Assembly: GCA_012963655.1 (NCBI GenBank)
Contig: DTVI01000070.1
Location: forward strand, 1-31,282
Length of the DNA stretch: 31,282 nucleotides
Direction: 5' to 3'
Source: Sulfurimonas sp.
GTDB taxonomy: Bacteria > Campylobacterota > Campylobacteria > Campylobacterales > Sulfurimonadaceae
The notes beneath the pieces were generated by a model. It saw only the letters and a list, made by a program, of their open reading frames with translations, was not told the DNA's origin and ran no database searches. Shown here piece by piece: positions 15,524-23,369 of this stretch (the first letter of the stretch is position 1; each line of letters starts with the position of its first letter). The position numbers and the translations under genes are program-made.

Positions 15524-16372
15524 TTATTGAAGAGGGTCTTGATCTTCTTTATTAGTAACATTTATACTAGAAAACAAAGAATCAAACCATGAACCTTTTT
15601 GATTTTCTTTGTTTTTTATAGCCTTATAGGTTTGTATCCATTTGTTATCAGGATTGTTTTGAGCTAAAAGATTTACATAATACATATGATAATCTTGGAT
15701 TTCATCATTTCCTTCTCCAAACCAATTAGCTTGGATATTGCTAATACGTGTGTAAAAAGGGACTTGAATCTCATTGGTTTTTAATGAGATTGCTTTGTTT
15801 TCAATGATTTTAAAACTTTGACAGTCAATACTAATAATAGATTTATCAAAAACTAAAGAAACACTACCAATATTATTGGATCTACACATATGAAAAAAGT
15901 CTTCTACTAAAGGGCTTGGATGACCATGTGAAGATAAGACAGTAGTGAAAATATCTGGATGAATCCACTGTTTATTAGTATGATAGCCAGTTACTTTTTT
16001 GTAAATACTAGGGTTTGGAGCAATTAAAAGTGCTCTATGATAGTTATATCCAATAACGGCATGGTCTCCCTCTTCCGCGACCCATGTACCACTAGGAAGG
16101 GCACTTTGTTCTAAGGCTAAAATAGGAATCATCTTAGCTTTTATTGAATCTCCCTCAATAGACGTTATTTCAATCCACTTTAAGGCAATAGAATGGCTTT
16201 CACCTAGGTTTTTTACAATAGCACCATACATCCCAACACGAGCACCTTCAATAAAGTGGATGCTAAGAGTTTGTTCTTCTAAGTTTACAGAAGTAACTTT
16301 TGAATGAAGAGGCTCTGAAATAAGAGCAAAAAGGGAATAAGTGAAAAAAGATAATAATAATATGAAACGCAT
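15524..16372 (-). CDS. pgbA: PgbA-like exported protein (plasminogen-binding protein N-terminal domain family)
   Basis: A 282-residue protein with a Sec signal peptide (MRFILLLSFFTYSLFA). The first 230 residues fit the PGBA_N family named after Helicobacter pylori PgbA (HP0508), with segments such as LEEQTLSIHFIEGARVGMYG and YHRALLIAPN. The lysine-rich plasminogen-binding tail of the pathogen protein is absent, so host binding is not implied; in environmental members it is simply an exported protein of unknown role, possibly envelope-related. Its neighbours agree: in both H. pylori and C. jejuni it lies between glcD and an M23 peptidase gene. GAGGA lies 10 bases before the ATG, with a TATAAT box at 16402-16407. 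Confidence 0.85.
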   Translation of the reverse strand: MRFILLLSFFTYSLFALISEPLHSKVTSVNLEEQTLSIHFIEGARVGMYGAIVKNLGESHSIALKWIEITSIEGDSIKAKMIPILALEQSALPSGTWVAEEGDHAVIGYNYHRALLIAPNPSIYKKVTGYHTNKQWIHPDIFTTVLSSHGHPSPLVEDFFHMCRSNNIGSVSLVFDKSIISIDCQSFKIIENKAISLKTNEIQVPFYTRISNIQANWFGEGNDEIQDYHMYYVNLLAQNNPDNKWIQTYKAIKNKENQKGSWFDSLFSSINVTNKEDQDPLQ

Positions 16373-16401
16373 GTATAAAAAATCCTCGTAATTAATAGGG
16401 A

Positions 16402-16407
16402 ATTATA
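16402..16407 (-). promoter_or_regulatory. -10 box of the pgbA promoter
   Basis: AAGTATAAT on the minus strand, 30 bases before the pgbA ATG. The divergent csd3 gene has only a weak candidate (TACTCT, near 16478) and an AGAGG ribosome binding site. Confidence 0.45.
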
Positions 16408-16512
16408 CTTTTTATACAATTAAAGGCTTCTTTGGAATGAAATTTCAAGGATTTAGTGGAAGATAAGTGAAGATTAGATACTCTTGCTAAACTTTTTTAG
16501 AGGCAAAATTAT

Positions 16513-17721
16513 ATGAACAAACTTTTTTCCCTTCTTCTCTTGCCTTTAGTTCTTCTTTCCTCACAGGTAGAGTATACTAAATGGAAGAGTGGTGAGACCT
16601 TTTTAAATTTCCTAGAAAAACAAGGACTACCACAAAAAATTTATTATAATCTTGATAAAAGTGATCAAACCATCACTGAAGAAATTTATGCAGGTGTAAA
16701 TATTCAAATTTTAAAAGATTCAAATGAAAGTATAGAACAAGTTCTTATACCTATTAGTGAAGAACTGCAGCTTCATATTTATAAAGATAAGAAAAAGTAT
16801 AAGTTAACATCAACACCTATTAAATATATTAAAAAGACAAGCGCTTTTACCGTTACCATAGAGCATTCCCCTTATTTTGATATTGTTAATTCTACAGGTT
16901 CAAAAAAACTTGCGCATCAGTTTGTAAATGCTTTTAAAAACTCTTTAAATTTTCGTCGTGATCTTCGTAAGGGAGATAGACTTGTTATGGTTTATGCGCA
17001 AAAGTACCGATTTGGGAAAACTTTTTCTATGCCTGTATTGCAAGTGGCTATGATAGAGTTGAGGGGTAAAAAACATTATATTTATCTAAATGGTGATGGT
17101 AGATATTATGATGAAAAAGGGATAGAAGCAGAAGGCTTTATGTTAAATCGTCCTGTTAAAAATGCTCGTGTGAGTTCAGGATTTACCCTTAGACGGTATC
17201 ATCCTATCTTAAGGCGATATAGAGCTCACTTAGGGGTTGATTACGCGGCAAGACCGGGGACACCTATTTCTGCAGCAGGAAGTGGACGTATCATTTTTGC
17301 AGGATATACACGAGGTTATGGAAAGCTTATTAAAATACAACATAGTGATGGTTATATGACATTATATGCCCATCAAAGAGCTTTTAGGCGAGGTATTAAA
17401 CGCGGGAAGTATGTTAAAAAAGGCCAAACTATTGGTTATGTTGGCTCAACAGGTCTATCAACAGGTCCTCACTTACATTTTGGTTTATATAAAAATGGAC
17501 ATGCTAGAAACCCTGCACGTGTCATTAGAATAACAACTAATAAATTAAAAGGCAAGAAACTTAAAGCTTTTAATCTTTTAAAAGATGATTACGAGAAAAC
17601 GGTTGAACTACATTTAGCAGCCAATACACAAATTAAAAAAGATAAGATATTTGACAATATTTATTATCTAAACATTAAGGGTTTTGAACCTAAGAGCGAG
17701 GATGAAAATGAGCCGATTTAA
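16513..17721 (+). CDS. csd3: Csd3/HdpA/Pgp3-like M23 D,D-endopeptidase
   Basis: Periplasmic peptidoglycan hydrolase that trims cross-links (and in H. pylori also acts as a D,D-carboxypeptidase), needed for helical cell shape in H. pylori and C. jejuni. At 402 residues it matches HP0506 (Csd3, about 403). It has a signal peptide (MNKLFSLLLLPLVLLSS), an N-terminal region that in Csd3 shields the active site, an OB-like middle and a complete M23 domain: HLGVD (H239, D243), H287 in LYAHQ and GPHLHF (H320, H322). A C-terminal extension of about 70 residues is basic. The pgbA gene next to it supports orthology. The stop overlaps mgtE by 14 bases. Cell shape of this organism is not known from the sequence. 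Confidence 0.9.
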   Translation: MNKLFSLLLLPLVLLSSQVEYTKWKSGETFLNFLEKQGLPQKIYYNLDKSDQTITEEIYAGVNIQILKDSNESIEQVLIPISEELQLHIYKDKKKYKLTSTPIKYIKKTSAFTVTIEHSPYFDIVNSTGSKKLAHQFVNAFKNSLNFRRDLRKGDRLVMVYAQKYRFGKTFSMPVLQVAMIELRGKKHYIYLNGDGRYYDEKGIEAEGFMLNRPVKNARVSSGFTLRRYHPILRRYRAHLGVDYAARPGTPISAAGSGRIIFAGYTRGYGKLIKIQHSDGYMTLYAHQRAFRRGIKRGKYVKKGQTIGYVGSTGLSTGPHLHFGLYKNGHARNPARVIRITTNKLKGKKLKAFNLLKDDYEKTVELHLAANTQIKKDKIFDNIYYLNIKGFEPKSEDENEPI

Positions 17722-19060
17722 TGAGATGCTTCATTCTTTTGAATCATATCTTCAAGACCCTGAAGATAGTAATATACATGCTAGTGATATTGCCTACCTA
17801 TTAAAGAAAATACGCTCTAGAGAAAATAAAGAAGAATTTTTAAAACTTTTAGTACGAATACCCTCAGAAGTTTTAGGAGACGTTCTACTTGAACTCCCTG
17901 AAAAGATAAAAGATGAGGCCCTTGAGGCTCTTTCTACGGAAGAATTAGCCAGAGCAATTGAAGACCTTGAGTCAGATGATGCGACAGACCTTATCCAAGA
18001 TATTGATGACTTTGATGTAGACAAGTCTAAGGCTGTTGTTGCCCAACTAGATGAAGAAGATAGAGTAGATATTGATAAACTTCGTAGATATGAAGAAAAC
18101 CAAGCAGGTGCTTGGATGCAAACAGAGCTTTTTGATGCAAAAATTGAAGAATCTGTGCAAGAATCAGTAGATAGACTTCGTCATTTAAAAGACAAAGGTG
18201 AGTTAGAAAATATTTACCAAATCTTCTTAGTCGATGATAATCAAAGACTTTTAGCCGGTATTTCTCTTGAAGACCTTATTGTTATGGACTTTAAGCGTTG
18301 TTATAAGGAGATTCTAGCAGATGATGAATATCACTTTTTAAGTGTTGAAGCGACGGAAGATATAGAAGACGTTGCCAAAATGTTTGAGCAATATAACCTT
18401 TCAGTTTTACCTGTGTTAGATTGGCAAGGAAAGCTTGTTGGACGTATTACTGCGGATGATATATATGATGTTATGGAAGAAAAAGCTACTGAGCAGATTT
18501 ATAACCTTGCAGGGGTTAATGATGAAGCAGAACAAGAAGAGAAGCTTTTTGGGGTTTTTAAAAAACGTTCTTCCTGGCTAGGGGTTAACCTGATTACTGC
18601 CATTCTTGCTTCTATGGTTATTGGTATGTTTGATGAAACCTTAGCTGCCTTTATTCCCTTAGCTATTTTAATGCCTATTGTGGCTTCTATGGGTGGGAAT
18701 GCAGGAACACAAACACTAACGGTAATGGTAAGACAGATGGCCTTAGGTGATATAGACACAGAAAATGCTAAAGAAGCAGTGAAGAAAGAATTTTTAGTGG
18801 CACTTTTTAATGGACTTCTTTTTTCAGTAATAGTCGGTTTTGTCGCTTATATTTGGTTTGGGATAGATCTTTTAGGCCTGGTAATTGCCTTGGCTATGGC
18901 ATTTAATCTCTTAATAGCCGGTGTTTTTGGATCTTTAATTCCATTATTTTTAAAGCGCTTAGATGTAGACCCTGCGGTTGGCTCTACTGTTTTATTAACA
19001 ACTGTGACAGATGTTCTTGGATTCTTAAGCTTTTTAGGCTTAGCAAGTTTTATCTTATGA
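17708..19060 (+). CDS. mgtE: MgtE-type magnesium transporter
   Basis: Homodimeric Mg2+ channel gated by cytoplasmic Mg2+. Domain order: N-terminal superhelical MgtE_N (about 15-125), two CBS domains (about 130-260), then five membrane helices with the pore motif PIVASMGGNAGTQTLTV and the conserved DPAVGSTVLLTTVTDVLGF (selectivity aspartate). I chose the ATG at 17708 because GAGG is 6 bases before it; an ATG at 17702 and a TTG at 17684 are in frame but less well placed. It begins inside csd3 and its TGA overlaps the Nudix start (ATGA), so csd3, mgtE and the Nudix gene form one translationally coupled unit. At about 450 residues it is of normal length. Confidence 0.96.
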   Translation: MSRFNEMLHSFESYLQDPEDSNIHASDIAYLLKKIRSRENKEEFLKLLVRIPSEVLGDVLLELPEKIKDEALEALSTEELARAIEDLESDDATDLIQDIDDFDVDKSKAVVAQLDEEDRVDIDKLRRYEENQAGAWMQTELFDAKIEESVQESVDRLRHLKDKGELENIYQIFLVDDNQRLLAGISLEDLIVMDFKRCYKEILADDEYHFLSVEATEDIEDVAKMFEQYNLSVLPVLDWQGKLVGRITADDIYDVMEEKATEQIYNLAGVNDEAEQEEKLFGVFKKRSSWLGVNLITAILASMVIGMFDETLAAFIPLAILMPIVASMGGNAGTQTLTVMVRQMALGDIDTENAKEAVKKEFLVALFNGLLFSVIVGFVAYIWFGIDLLGLVIALAMAFNLLIAGVFGSLIPLFLKRLDVDPAVGSTVLLTTVTDVLGFLSFLGLASFIL

Positions 19061-19614
19061 TAAAAGACATCTCTTTCTCAAGTTGTGAGGACTCTTCGTT
19101 TGTTAAGACTAAGCGTATGCATTACACTCAAAAAGGTATCTCAAAGGCTTGGGATATGGTTGAGGTTCATGATAGTGTTGCCGTATTAATTTACCATAAA
19201 GATAAAAATTCTTTTGTCTTAGTTAAACAGTTTAGACCTCCTGTTTATCTTAAGAACAATGATGGTTTTACACATGAACTTTGTGCAGGTATTGTGGATA
19301 AAGACTGCTCTTTAAAACAAATAGCCAAAGAAGAGATAGATGAAGAATGTGGCTTTAATGTAGCGCTTGAAAAGATAGAAAAGATTTCTTCTTTTTACAC
19401 AGCAGTAGGCTTTGCAGGTGCCAAACAAGTTTTGTATTATTGTGAGGTAGATGAGAGTATGAAAGAACATGAAGGCGGTGGTATTCATGTTGAAGATATA
19501 GAAGTAGTGTACTTAGATGTAAAAGATGCCCAAGACTTCATCTTAGATGAGACTAAGGCCAAAACACCGGGTATTATGTACGCGTTAATGTGGTGGTTTA
19601 AGAATAAGGCCTAA
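19057..19614 (+). CDS. NUDT14-like Nudix hydrolase (UDP-sugar or ADP-ribose diphosphatase)
   Basis: A 185-residue Nudix protein. The catalytic part of the box, KEEIDEECGF (91-100), keeps E93, E96 and E97. The first glutamate of the classical G-x5-E pattern is replaced (GIVDKDC), and the usual Arg before the second Glu is Glu. The same departures, and the preceding ELCAG, are seen in the NUDT14 (UDP-glucose diphosphatase) branch, so they point to a subfamily rather than a dead enzyme. FRPPVYL is the usual upstream ligand segment. The ATG overlaps the mgtE stop. A hairpin spans its stop codon. The exact nucleotide substrate is not decidable. Confidence 0.88.
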   Translation: MIKDISFSSCEDSSFVKTKRMHYTQKGISKAWDMVEVHDSVAVLIYHKDKNSFVLVKQFRPPVYLKNNDGFTHELCAGIVDKDCSLKQIAKEEIDEECGFNVALEKIEKISSFYTAVGFAGAKQVLYYCEVDESMKEHEGGGIHVEDIEVVYLDVKDAQDFILDETKAKTPGIMYALMWWFKNKA

Positions 19615-19626
19615 GGCTTTTTAATA
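19606..19626 (+). terminator. intrinsic terminator of the csd3-mgtE-Nudix unit
   Basis: AAGGCC (19606-19611) pairs with GGCTTT (19615-19620, one G-T wobble) around a TAA loop made of the Nudix stop codon region, followed by TTTAATATT. Small but correctly placed. Confidence 0.5.
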
Positions 19627-19740
19627 TTATCCACTAAAATCCTTTCTATCCTCTCTCTCCAAAGTCTTCTAAACTCTTTTTTCACTAAGTATAGTCTACT
19701 TTGTATGCTGGTATATTGATAAGTGTCAACTTAGGGCATC

Positions 19741-19751
19741 TTTGATATAAT
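19741..19751 (+). promoter_or_regulatory. extended -10 promoter of cmoA, probably leaderless
   Basis: TTTGATATAAT is a near-ideal Campylobacterota extended -10. Only six bases separate it from the cmoA ATG at 19758, with no ribosome binding site. No -35 box stands at the right distance. The predicted transcript starts at or beside the A of the start codon. Confidence 0.6.
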
Positions 19752-19757
19752 CAAACT

Positions 19758-20468
19758 ATGAAAACAGATACAGTATTTGATAAACCCATAAAAAAACAAT
19801 TTGAATTTGATGAAGAGGTAGCGGTAGTGTTTGATGATATGCTTTCACGCTCAGTGCCTTTTTATGATGAGGCGATGAAACTTACTTCTCATTTTGCAAG
19901 TATTAATATTAACAAGGGTGAAAGAGTTTATGACCTTGGATGTTCTACGGCTTCACTTCTTTTAGAGATAGAGCGGCGCTGTGAAGAAGAGATAGAACTC
20001 ATTGGTATTGATAATTCTGAGGCAATGCTAGAGCAGGCGTCTAAGAAATTACATGCCTTTAACTCAAAGATTCAATTAGACTGTGGCGATATCTTAACTT
20101 ATGATTATAAAGAAGCTGCCGTTATTTGTTCAAACTATACCTTGCAGTTTGTAAGGCCACCTGTAAGAGCACAATTTGTTAAAAAAATATATGATGCGCT
20201 TAAACCGGGAGGATTGTTTATCTTTTCAGAAAAGGTAATTTCTCAAGACTCTGAGCTTAATAAACAAATGATAGATACTTATTATGAGTATAAAAAAGCC
20301 CAAGGTTATAGTGAGTATGAGATAGTACAAAAACGTGAAGCCTTGGAAAATGTACTTATTCCATATACAGAAGAAGAAAATTTAAAGATGTTAAAAGAAG
20401 CAGGGTTTAGCCATTGTGATAGTGTTTTTAAATGGGTTAATTTTGAGACTTTTATTGCTAAGAAGTAG
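19758..20468 (+). CDS. cmoA: carboxy-S-adenosyl-L-methionine synthase
   Basis: Makes carboxy-SAM from SAM and prephenate, the donor used by CmoB to form 5-carboxymethoxyuridine at wobble position 34 of tRNAs. The 236 residues align along their whole length with E. coli CmoA: DTVFDKPI and FDEEVAVVFDDMLSRSVPFY at the N-terminus, the SAM site YDLGCSTA (58-65), NYTLQFVRPPVRAQF, and ALKPGGLFIFSEKV. This N-terminal match fixes the start, even though no ribosome binding site precedes it and the promoter lies six bases upstream. cmoB is not in the window. Assignment is secure. Confidence 0.95.
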   Translation: MKTDTVFDKPIKKQFEFDEEVAVVFDDMLSRSVPFYDEAMKLTSHFASININKGERVYDLGCSTASLLLEIERRCEEEIELIGIDNSEAMLEQASKKLHAFNSKIQLDCGDILTYDYKEAAVICSNYTLQFVRPPVRAQFVKKIYDALKPGGLFIFSEKVISQDSELNKQMIDTYYEYKKAQGYSEYEIVQKREALENVLIPYTEEENLKMLKEAGFSHCDSVFKWVNFETFIAKK

Positions 20469-20477
20469 AACTTTTTT

Positions 20478-20594
20478 CGAAGGTATTGGCACTTAAGGTG
20501 TTAGTTCTGAGGTCTGGGGTGGTATGCTTGCGTACAACACCTTCGGTTGCGAAGCTAAAAACGAGAAGCAGTTCTCATTTTCTTTACGCTTCTC
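20478..20594. other. hairpin-rich region between cmoA and the small lipoprotein gene
   Basis: The convergent gap holds several overlapping inverted repeats. CAACACCTTCG (20535-20545) can pair with CGAAGGTATTG (20478-20488, one mismatch); part of it can pair instead with AAGGTGTT (20495-20502); and its CTTCG can pair with CGAAG (20550-20554) in a tight hairpin. These pairings exclude one another. Further on, GAGAA/TTCTC (20563-20576) and GAGAAGC/GCTTCTC (20563-20569 with 20588-20594) also compete. It may be a bidirectional terminator, a repeat element or a structured RNA; I cannot tell which. Confidence 0.45.
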
Positions 20595-20856
20595 ACCAGA
20601 CAACCTTATGTTCTGGCTCTTTATCTAATTCTTCACTAAAGGTAATATAATCTTTAGTCGCCTTATAGGCTTTTTTTGTTCCTTCTTTTATATCTTCAAA
20701 TTCAACAAGATTCTCATCGCAGCTTTTATGATAATATCCTCTTGCATCATAATACTCAACACAATCATTATAATAAGTCGACGAAATCCCACGTTTATTT
20801 AAACATCCGCTAAAAAATATAAGTGTAATCATTAAAAATATGATATTCTTGTACAT
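20593..20856 (-). CDS. small lipoprotein, unknown function
   Basis: Eighty-seven residues with a lipoprotein signal (MYKNIIFLMITLIFFSGC, lipidation at C18), then a short polar domain with two further cysteines (CVEYYDARGYYHKSC) that could form a disulfide. The Tyr-rich DCVEYYDARGYYH segment and the EEL/KEPEHK tail match no family I can name. AAAGG is 6 bases before the ATG. It is divergent from pepD and convergent with cmoA. Probably membrane-anchored in the periplasm; the residue after the Cys is Leu, which does not indicate inner-membrane retention. Confidence 0.7.
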   Translation of the reverse strand: MYKNIIFLMITLIFFSGCLNKRGISSTYYNDCVEYYDARGYYHKSCDENLVEFEDIKEGTKKAYKATKDYITFSEELDKEPEHKVVW

Positions 20857-20904
20857 TATAAACCTTTATCATATACAAGCAAAAATAATACCAAAAGGCT
20901 AGTC

Positions 20905-22188
20905 ATGTCAGTGATAGATATTTTTAAAAAAATTTGTAGTATTCCTCACTGCTCCCATGAGGCTAATGGCTTAAAAGAGTATATTATTAAAGAAGCAAAA
21001 GCTTATGGGTATGAGGTACAAACGGATGAGGTTAATAACATTCTTTGCTCCCATCCCCAGGCTAACTTAATCTTACAATCACATTATGATATGGTTTGTA
21101 TTGGAAAGGCCCCTTGTTTAGAACTTTATGAAGAAGAAGGAAAGTTAAAGGCTAAAGATAGTTCTTTAGGTGCAGATAATGGGATAGGCGTAGCAATGAT
21201 GCTGTCTTTAATGTCTGAGAAAAAAACAATTTCATGTTTGTTTACAGCAGATGAAGAAGTAGGCCTTATAGGGGCTCAAGGTCTAAGTCTGAAGATCAAA
21301 GAAAAGAAGATGTTAAACCTTGATACAGAAGAAGAAGGTTATGTTTATATAGGGTGTGCAGGTGGGGCAGATATTATTGCTAAAAAAGCAGTTCACTTTA
21401 CAAATATTGATGAAGAAGTAGACTCTTATGAGGTACTAGTAAGTGGCTTACCTGGAGGGCATTCAGGTGTTGATATCCATAAAAATATCCCTTCTGCAAT
21501 TAAAATACTTGCTGCATTTTTAGTGCATATACCACATTATCTTATAAGTATTGAAGGTGGAGAACGACGAAATTCAGTATCCAAGAAAGCAAAAGCCATT
21601 ATAAGTGTACCTAAGGGTGTTATTTTTGATAAAGAACTTGATAATATAGAGATTAAAAAGCTTGCCAAACCTGAAAGAAAGATGATGAAGAATTCTCAAC
21701 AGATCATACACATGATACATTCCTTTGCCCAAGGAGTTCGTTCTTTGAATACAGATCTTGGAATTGTTCAAAACAGTATTAATCTTGCTCTAATTGAAAG
21801 TAATGATAAAGAAGTAAAGGTGAGTTTTAGTGCACGGTCTATGGATAGCGAAGAACTTCTTGTTTTAGTTGATGAAAGCCTTTGTCTCTTAGAAGCCTTT
21901 GACTTTACAGCTAAATGTGAAGGGATGTATCCTGCCTGGAAGCCTAAGGTTAATGAATTTTCTAGACAGGTTCAAGCTATTTGTCAAAAACATTTTGAAA
22001 AAGCAGATTTTATGGCTATACATGCAGGCTTAGAATGTGCAATTTTAAAACAATACGCTCCGCATTTAGATATTGCTTCTATTGGACCTAATATTTACGA
22101 ACCCCATTCTTCAAGAGAGTCTGTTGATATGGCCTCAGTGGAACGTGTTTATGAGGCATTAAAGGGTATTGTTAAAGAATGTTCATGA
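20905..22188 (+). CDS. pepD: M20 aminoacyl-histidine dipeptidase (PepD-like)
   Basis: Cytosolic zinc dipeptidase with broad Xaa-His (carnosinase-type) specificity in E. coli. Visible zinc/active-site segments are SHYDMV, LGADNGIG, FTADEEVGL (catalytic Glu and ligand), LNLDTEEEG and the late histidine in IYEPHSSRES. The 427 residues are somewhat shorter than E. coli PepD (about 485), mainly in the lid/dimerisation domain. LPGGHSGVDIH marks the lid junction. AAAGG is 6-7 bases before the ATG. The stop overlaps the following lipoprotein gene (ATGA), so these are coupled. The exact peptide preference is inferred. Confidence 0.9.
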   Translation: MSVIDIFKKICSIPHCSHEANGLKEYIIKEAKAYGYEVQTDEVNNILCSHPQANLILQSHYDMVCIGKAPCLELYEEEGKLKAKDSSLGADNGIGVAMMLSLMSEKKTISCLFTADEEVGLIGAQGLSLKIKEKKMLNLDTEEEGYVYIGCAGGADIIAKKAVHFTNIDEEVDSYEVLVSGLPGGHSGVDIHKNIPSAIKILAAFLVHIPHYLISIEGGERRNSVSKKAKAIISVPKGVIFDKELDNIEIKKLAKPERKMMKNSQQIIHMIHSFAQGVRSLNTDLGIVQNSINLALIESNDKEVKVSFSARSMDSEELLVLVDESLCLLEAFDFTAKCEGMYPAWKPKVNEFSRQVQAICQKHFEKADFMAIHAGLECAILKQYAPHLDIASIGPNIYEPHSSRESVDMASVERVYEALKGIVKECS

Positions 22189-22559
22189 AATACCTAATAT
22201 CAATCTTTATAACTTTAATATTTATGAATGGATGTACTGTGATTGGGGCAGGGGTAGTTTCTGTAGTGGGGGGAACATATTATATATCAGGCGAAATAAA
22301 GTCCTCTTATAACACCTCTATCTATCACCTGTATAAGGCAAGTTTAACAAGTCTAAAGGCTGATGGTCTAAAAATATGTTCCGTAAAAAATACAAAAAGG
22401 GACGCAGATATTGAAGCAAGCTTTACAGATGACACAAAGATTAAGATACACATATATTATAATAAAGAAGGCTTGGCTACCTTAGGGGTTAGAGTTGGGC
22501 TTATTGGAGATGAACATAAAAGCCGACAGCTTCTTGTTCAGATTGAAAGATACCTCTAA
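22185..22559 (+). CDS. DUF3568-like small lipoprotein
   Basis: About 124 residues: lipoprotein signal MKYLISIFITLIFMNGC, then the Gly/Val-rich stretch (VIGAGVVSVVGGTYYISG) and alpha/beta region typical of DUF3568-type lipoproteins, ending in GLIGDEHKSRQLLVQIERYL. I use the ATG at 22185 (ATGA overlap with pepD, AAAGA a few bases upstream) instead of the ATG at 22179, which adds only MF. Role unknown; these proteins are widely found as single outer-membrane or periplasmic lipoproteins. A hairpin follows directly after the stop. Confidence 0.78.
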   Translation: MKYLISIFITLIFMNGCTVIGAGVVSVVGGTYYISGEIKSSYNTSIYHLYKASLTSLKADGLKICSVKNTKRDADIEASFTDDTKIKIHIYYNKEGLATLGVRVGLIGDEHKSRQLLVQIERYL

Positions 22560-22582
22560 GCTTACCTTTGTGCAAGGTAGCT
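22559..22582. terminator. hairpin between the convergent lipoprotein and nth genes
   Basis: AGC-T-TACCTT (22559-22568) pairs with AAGGTA-GCT (22574-22582): nine pairs, one bulged T, loop TGTGC. There is no T-tract on either strand, so it may act as a 3' end barrier more than a classical terminator. Confidence 0.45.
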
Positions 22583-22590
22583 AAATATAA

Positions 22591-23238
22591 TTACGCTGGT
22601 TTAAAACTTTTGGTAGTTTTACAGAACTCTTGCATAAAACATTCACTATTACATTTTGGTCTTTGCGCGGTACAAATATACCTTCCAAAAAGAACCATAC
22701 CTTGATGCAACTGGTGTAAGTTTGTTTTGAACTTTTTGGCGAGTTCGGCTTCTGTTTTTGTAGCAGTTTTTTCATCACTTAAGCCAAGTCTATGTGAAAC
22801 TCTAAAGACATGGGTGTCTACCGCCATTAGGTTGGCTTGGGTAAATTCTATTAAGACAACATGAGCTGTTTTTTGGCCTACACCTGCTAAGGTCTGTAAA
22901 TCTTTCTCATTCAAAGGCACTTCACAATCATAAACTTCTACAAGTCTTTGTGCCATTTTTATAAGATTTTTGGCCTTATTATTAAAGAAAGAACAGGTGT
23001 TTAACAAGGCTCGTACATCATCTAAGTCTGCATTCCCTAAGGTGACGGGATCTGGATACTTTTTAAATAAAGCAGGGGTAATAAGATTAACACGTTTATC
23101 TGTACATTGAGCAGAAAGGGCAACGGCAATGACTAATTCATAGACGTTTTTATAATTTAGCTCGGTAACAGCTTCATCATAACGCTTTACAAACTCATTT
23201 TTAATTTCTTCAATTTCTTTTTTAGTGGCTTTTTTCAT
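22591..23238 (-). CDS. nth: endonuclease III
   Basis: DNA glycosylase/AP lyase that removes oxidised pyrimidines in base excision repair. The 215 residues show the helix-hairpin-helix LAGVGQKTA with catalytic Lys (K123), the catalytic Asp in AVDTHVFRV (D141), and the C-terminal [4Fe-4S] loop. That loop is unusual: cysteines C189, C196, C200 and C206 give a C-x6-C-x3-C-x5-C spacing, one residue longer than the standard x6-x2-x5, because of CNSEC. Whether this is common in relatives I cannot check here. In C. jejuni nth is divergent from peb4; here two kinase genes stand between them. Confidence 0.95.
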   Translation of the reverse strand: MKKATKKEIEEIKNEFVKRYDEAVTELNYKNVYELVIAVALSAQCTDKRVNLITPALFKKYPDPVTLGNADLDDVRALLNTCSFFNNKAKNLIKMAQRLVEVYDCEVPLNEKDLQTLAGVGQKTAHVVLIEFTQANLMAVDTHVFRVSHRLGLSDEKTATKTEAELAKKFKTNLHQLHQGMVLFGRYICTAQRPKCNSECFMQEFCKTTKSFKPA

Positions 23239-23321
23239 AATTGTAATTGTAGCGTGTAACCCTTAAGCTATATAATCAAGCTAATATAGGCAGAATACGG
23301 CCTCTTTAATAGCACTTTAAT

Positions 23322-23327
23322 TATAAT
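23322..23327 (+). promoter_or_regulatory. -10 box of the first hybrid kinase gene
   Basis: TATAAT 43 bases before the ATG at 23370, followed by a good ribosome binding site AAGGA (23359-23363, 6 bases). A second TATAAT at 23271-23276 could be an alternative start. Confidence 0.4.
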
Positions 23328-23369
23328 ATATGATAATGAGTAATTAATAATATATGTTAAGGAATTTAT

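Noticed and set aside
15524..16372. PgbA as evidence of a host-associated pathogen
   Set aside because: The domain is phylum-wide and the lysine-rich plasminogen-binding tail is missing.
19078..19614. Nudix box lacking its first glutamate, as a sign of an inactive enzyme
   Set aside because: The same departure and the ELCAG context occur in the NUDT14-type subfamily; the catalytic EExxEE core is present.
2034..19644. The 13-mer CACTAAAATCCTT at 2034-2046 and 19632-19644, with a similar sequence on the other strand near 16447
   Set aside because: By a rough estimate, a dozen or so repeated 13-mers are expected by chance in 31 kb of AT-rich DNA; flanks do not match.
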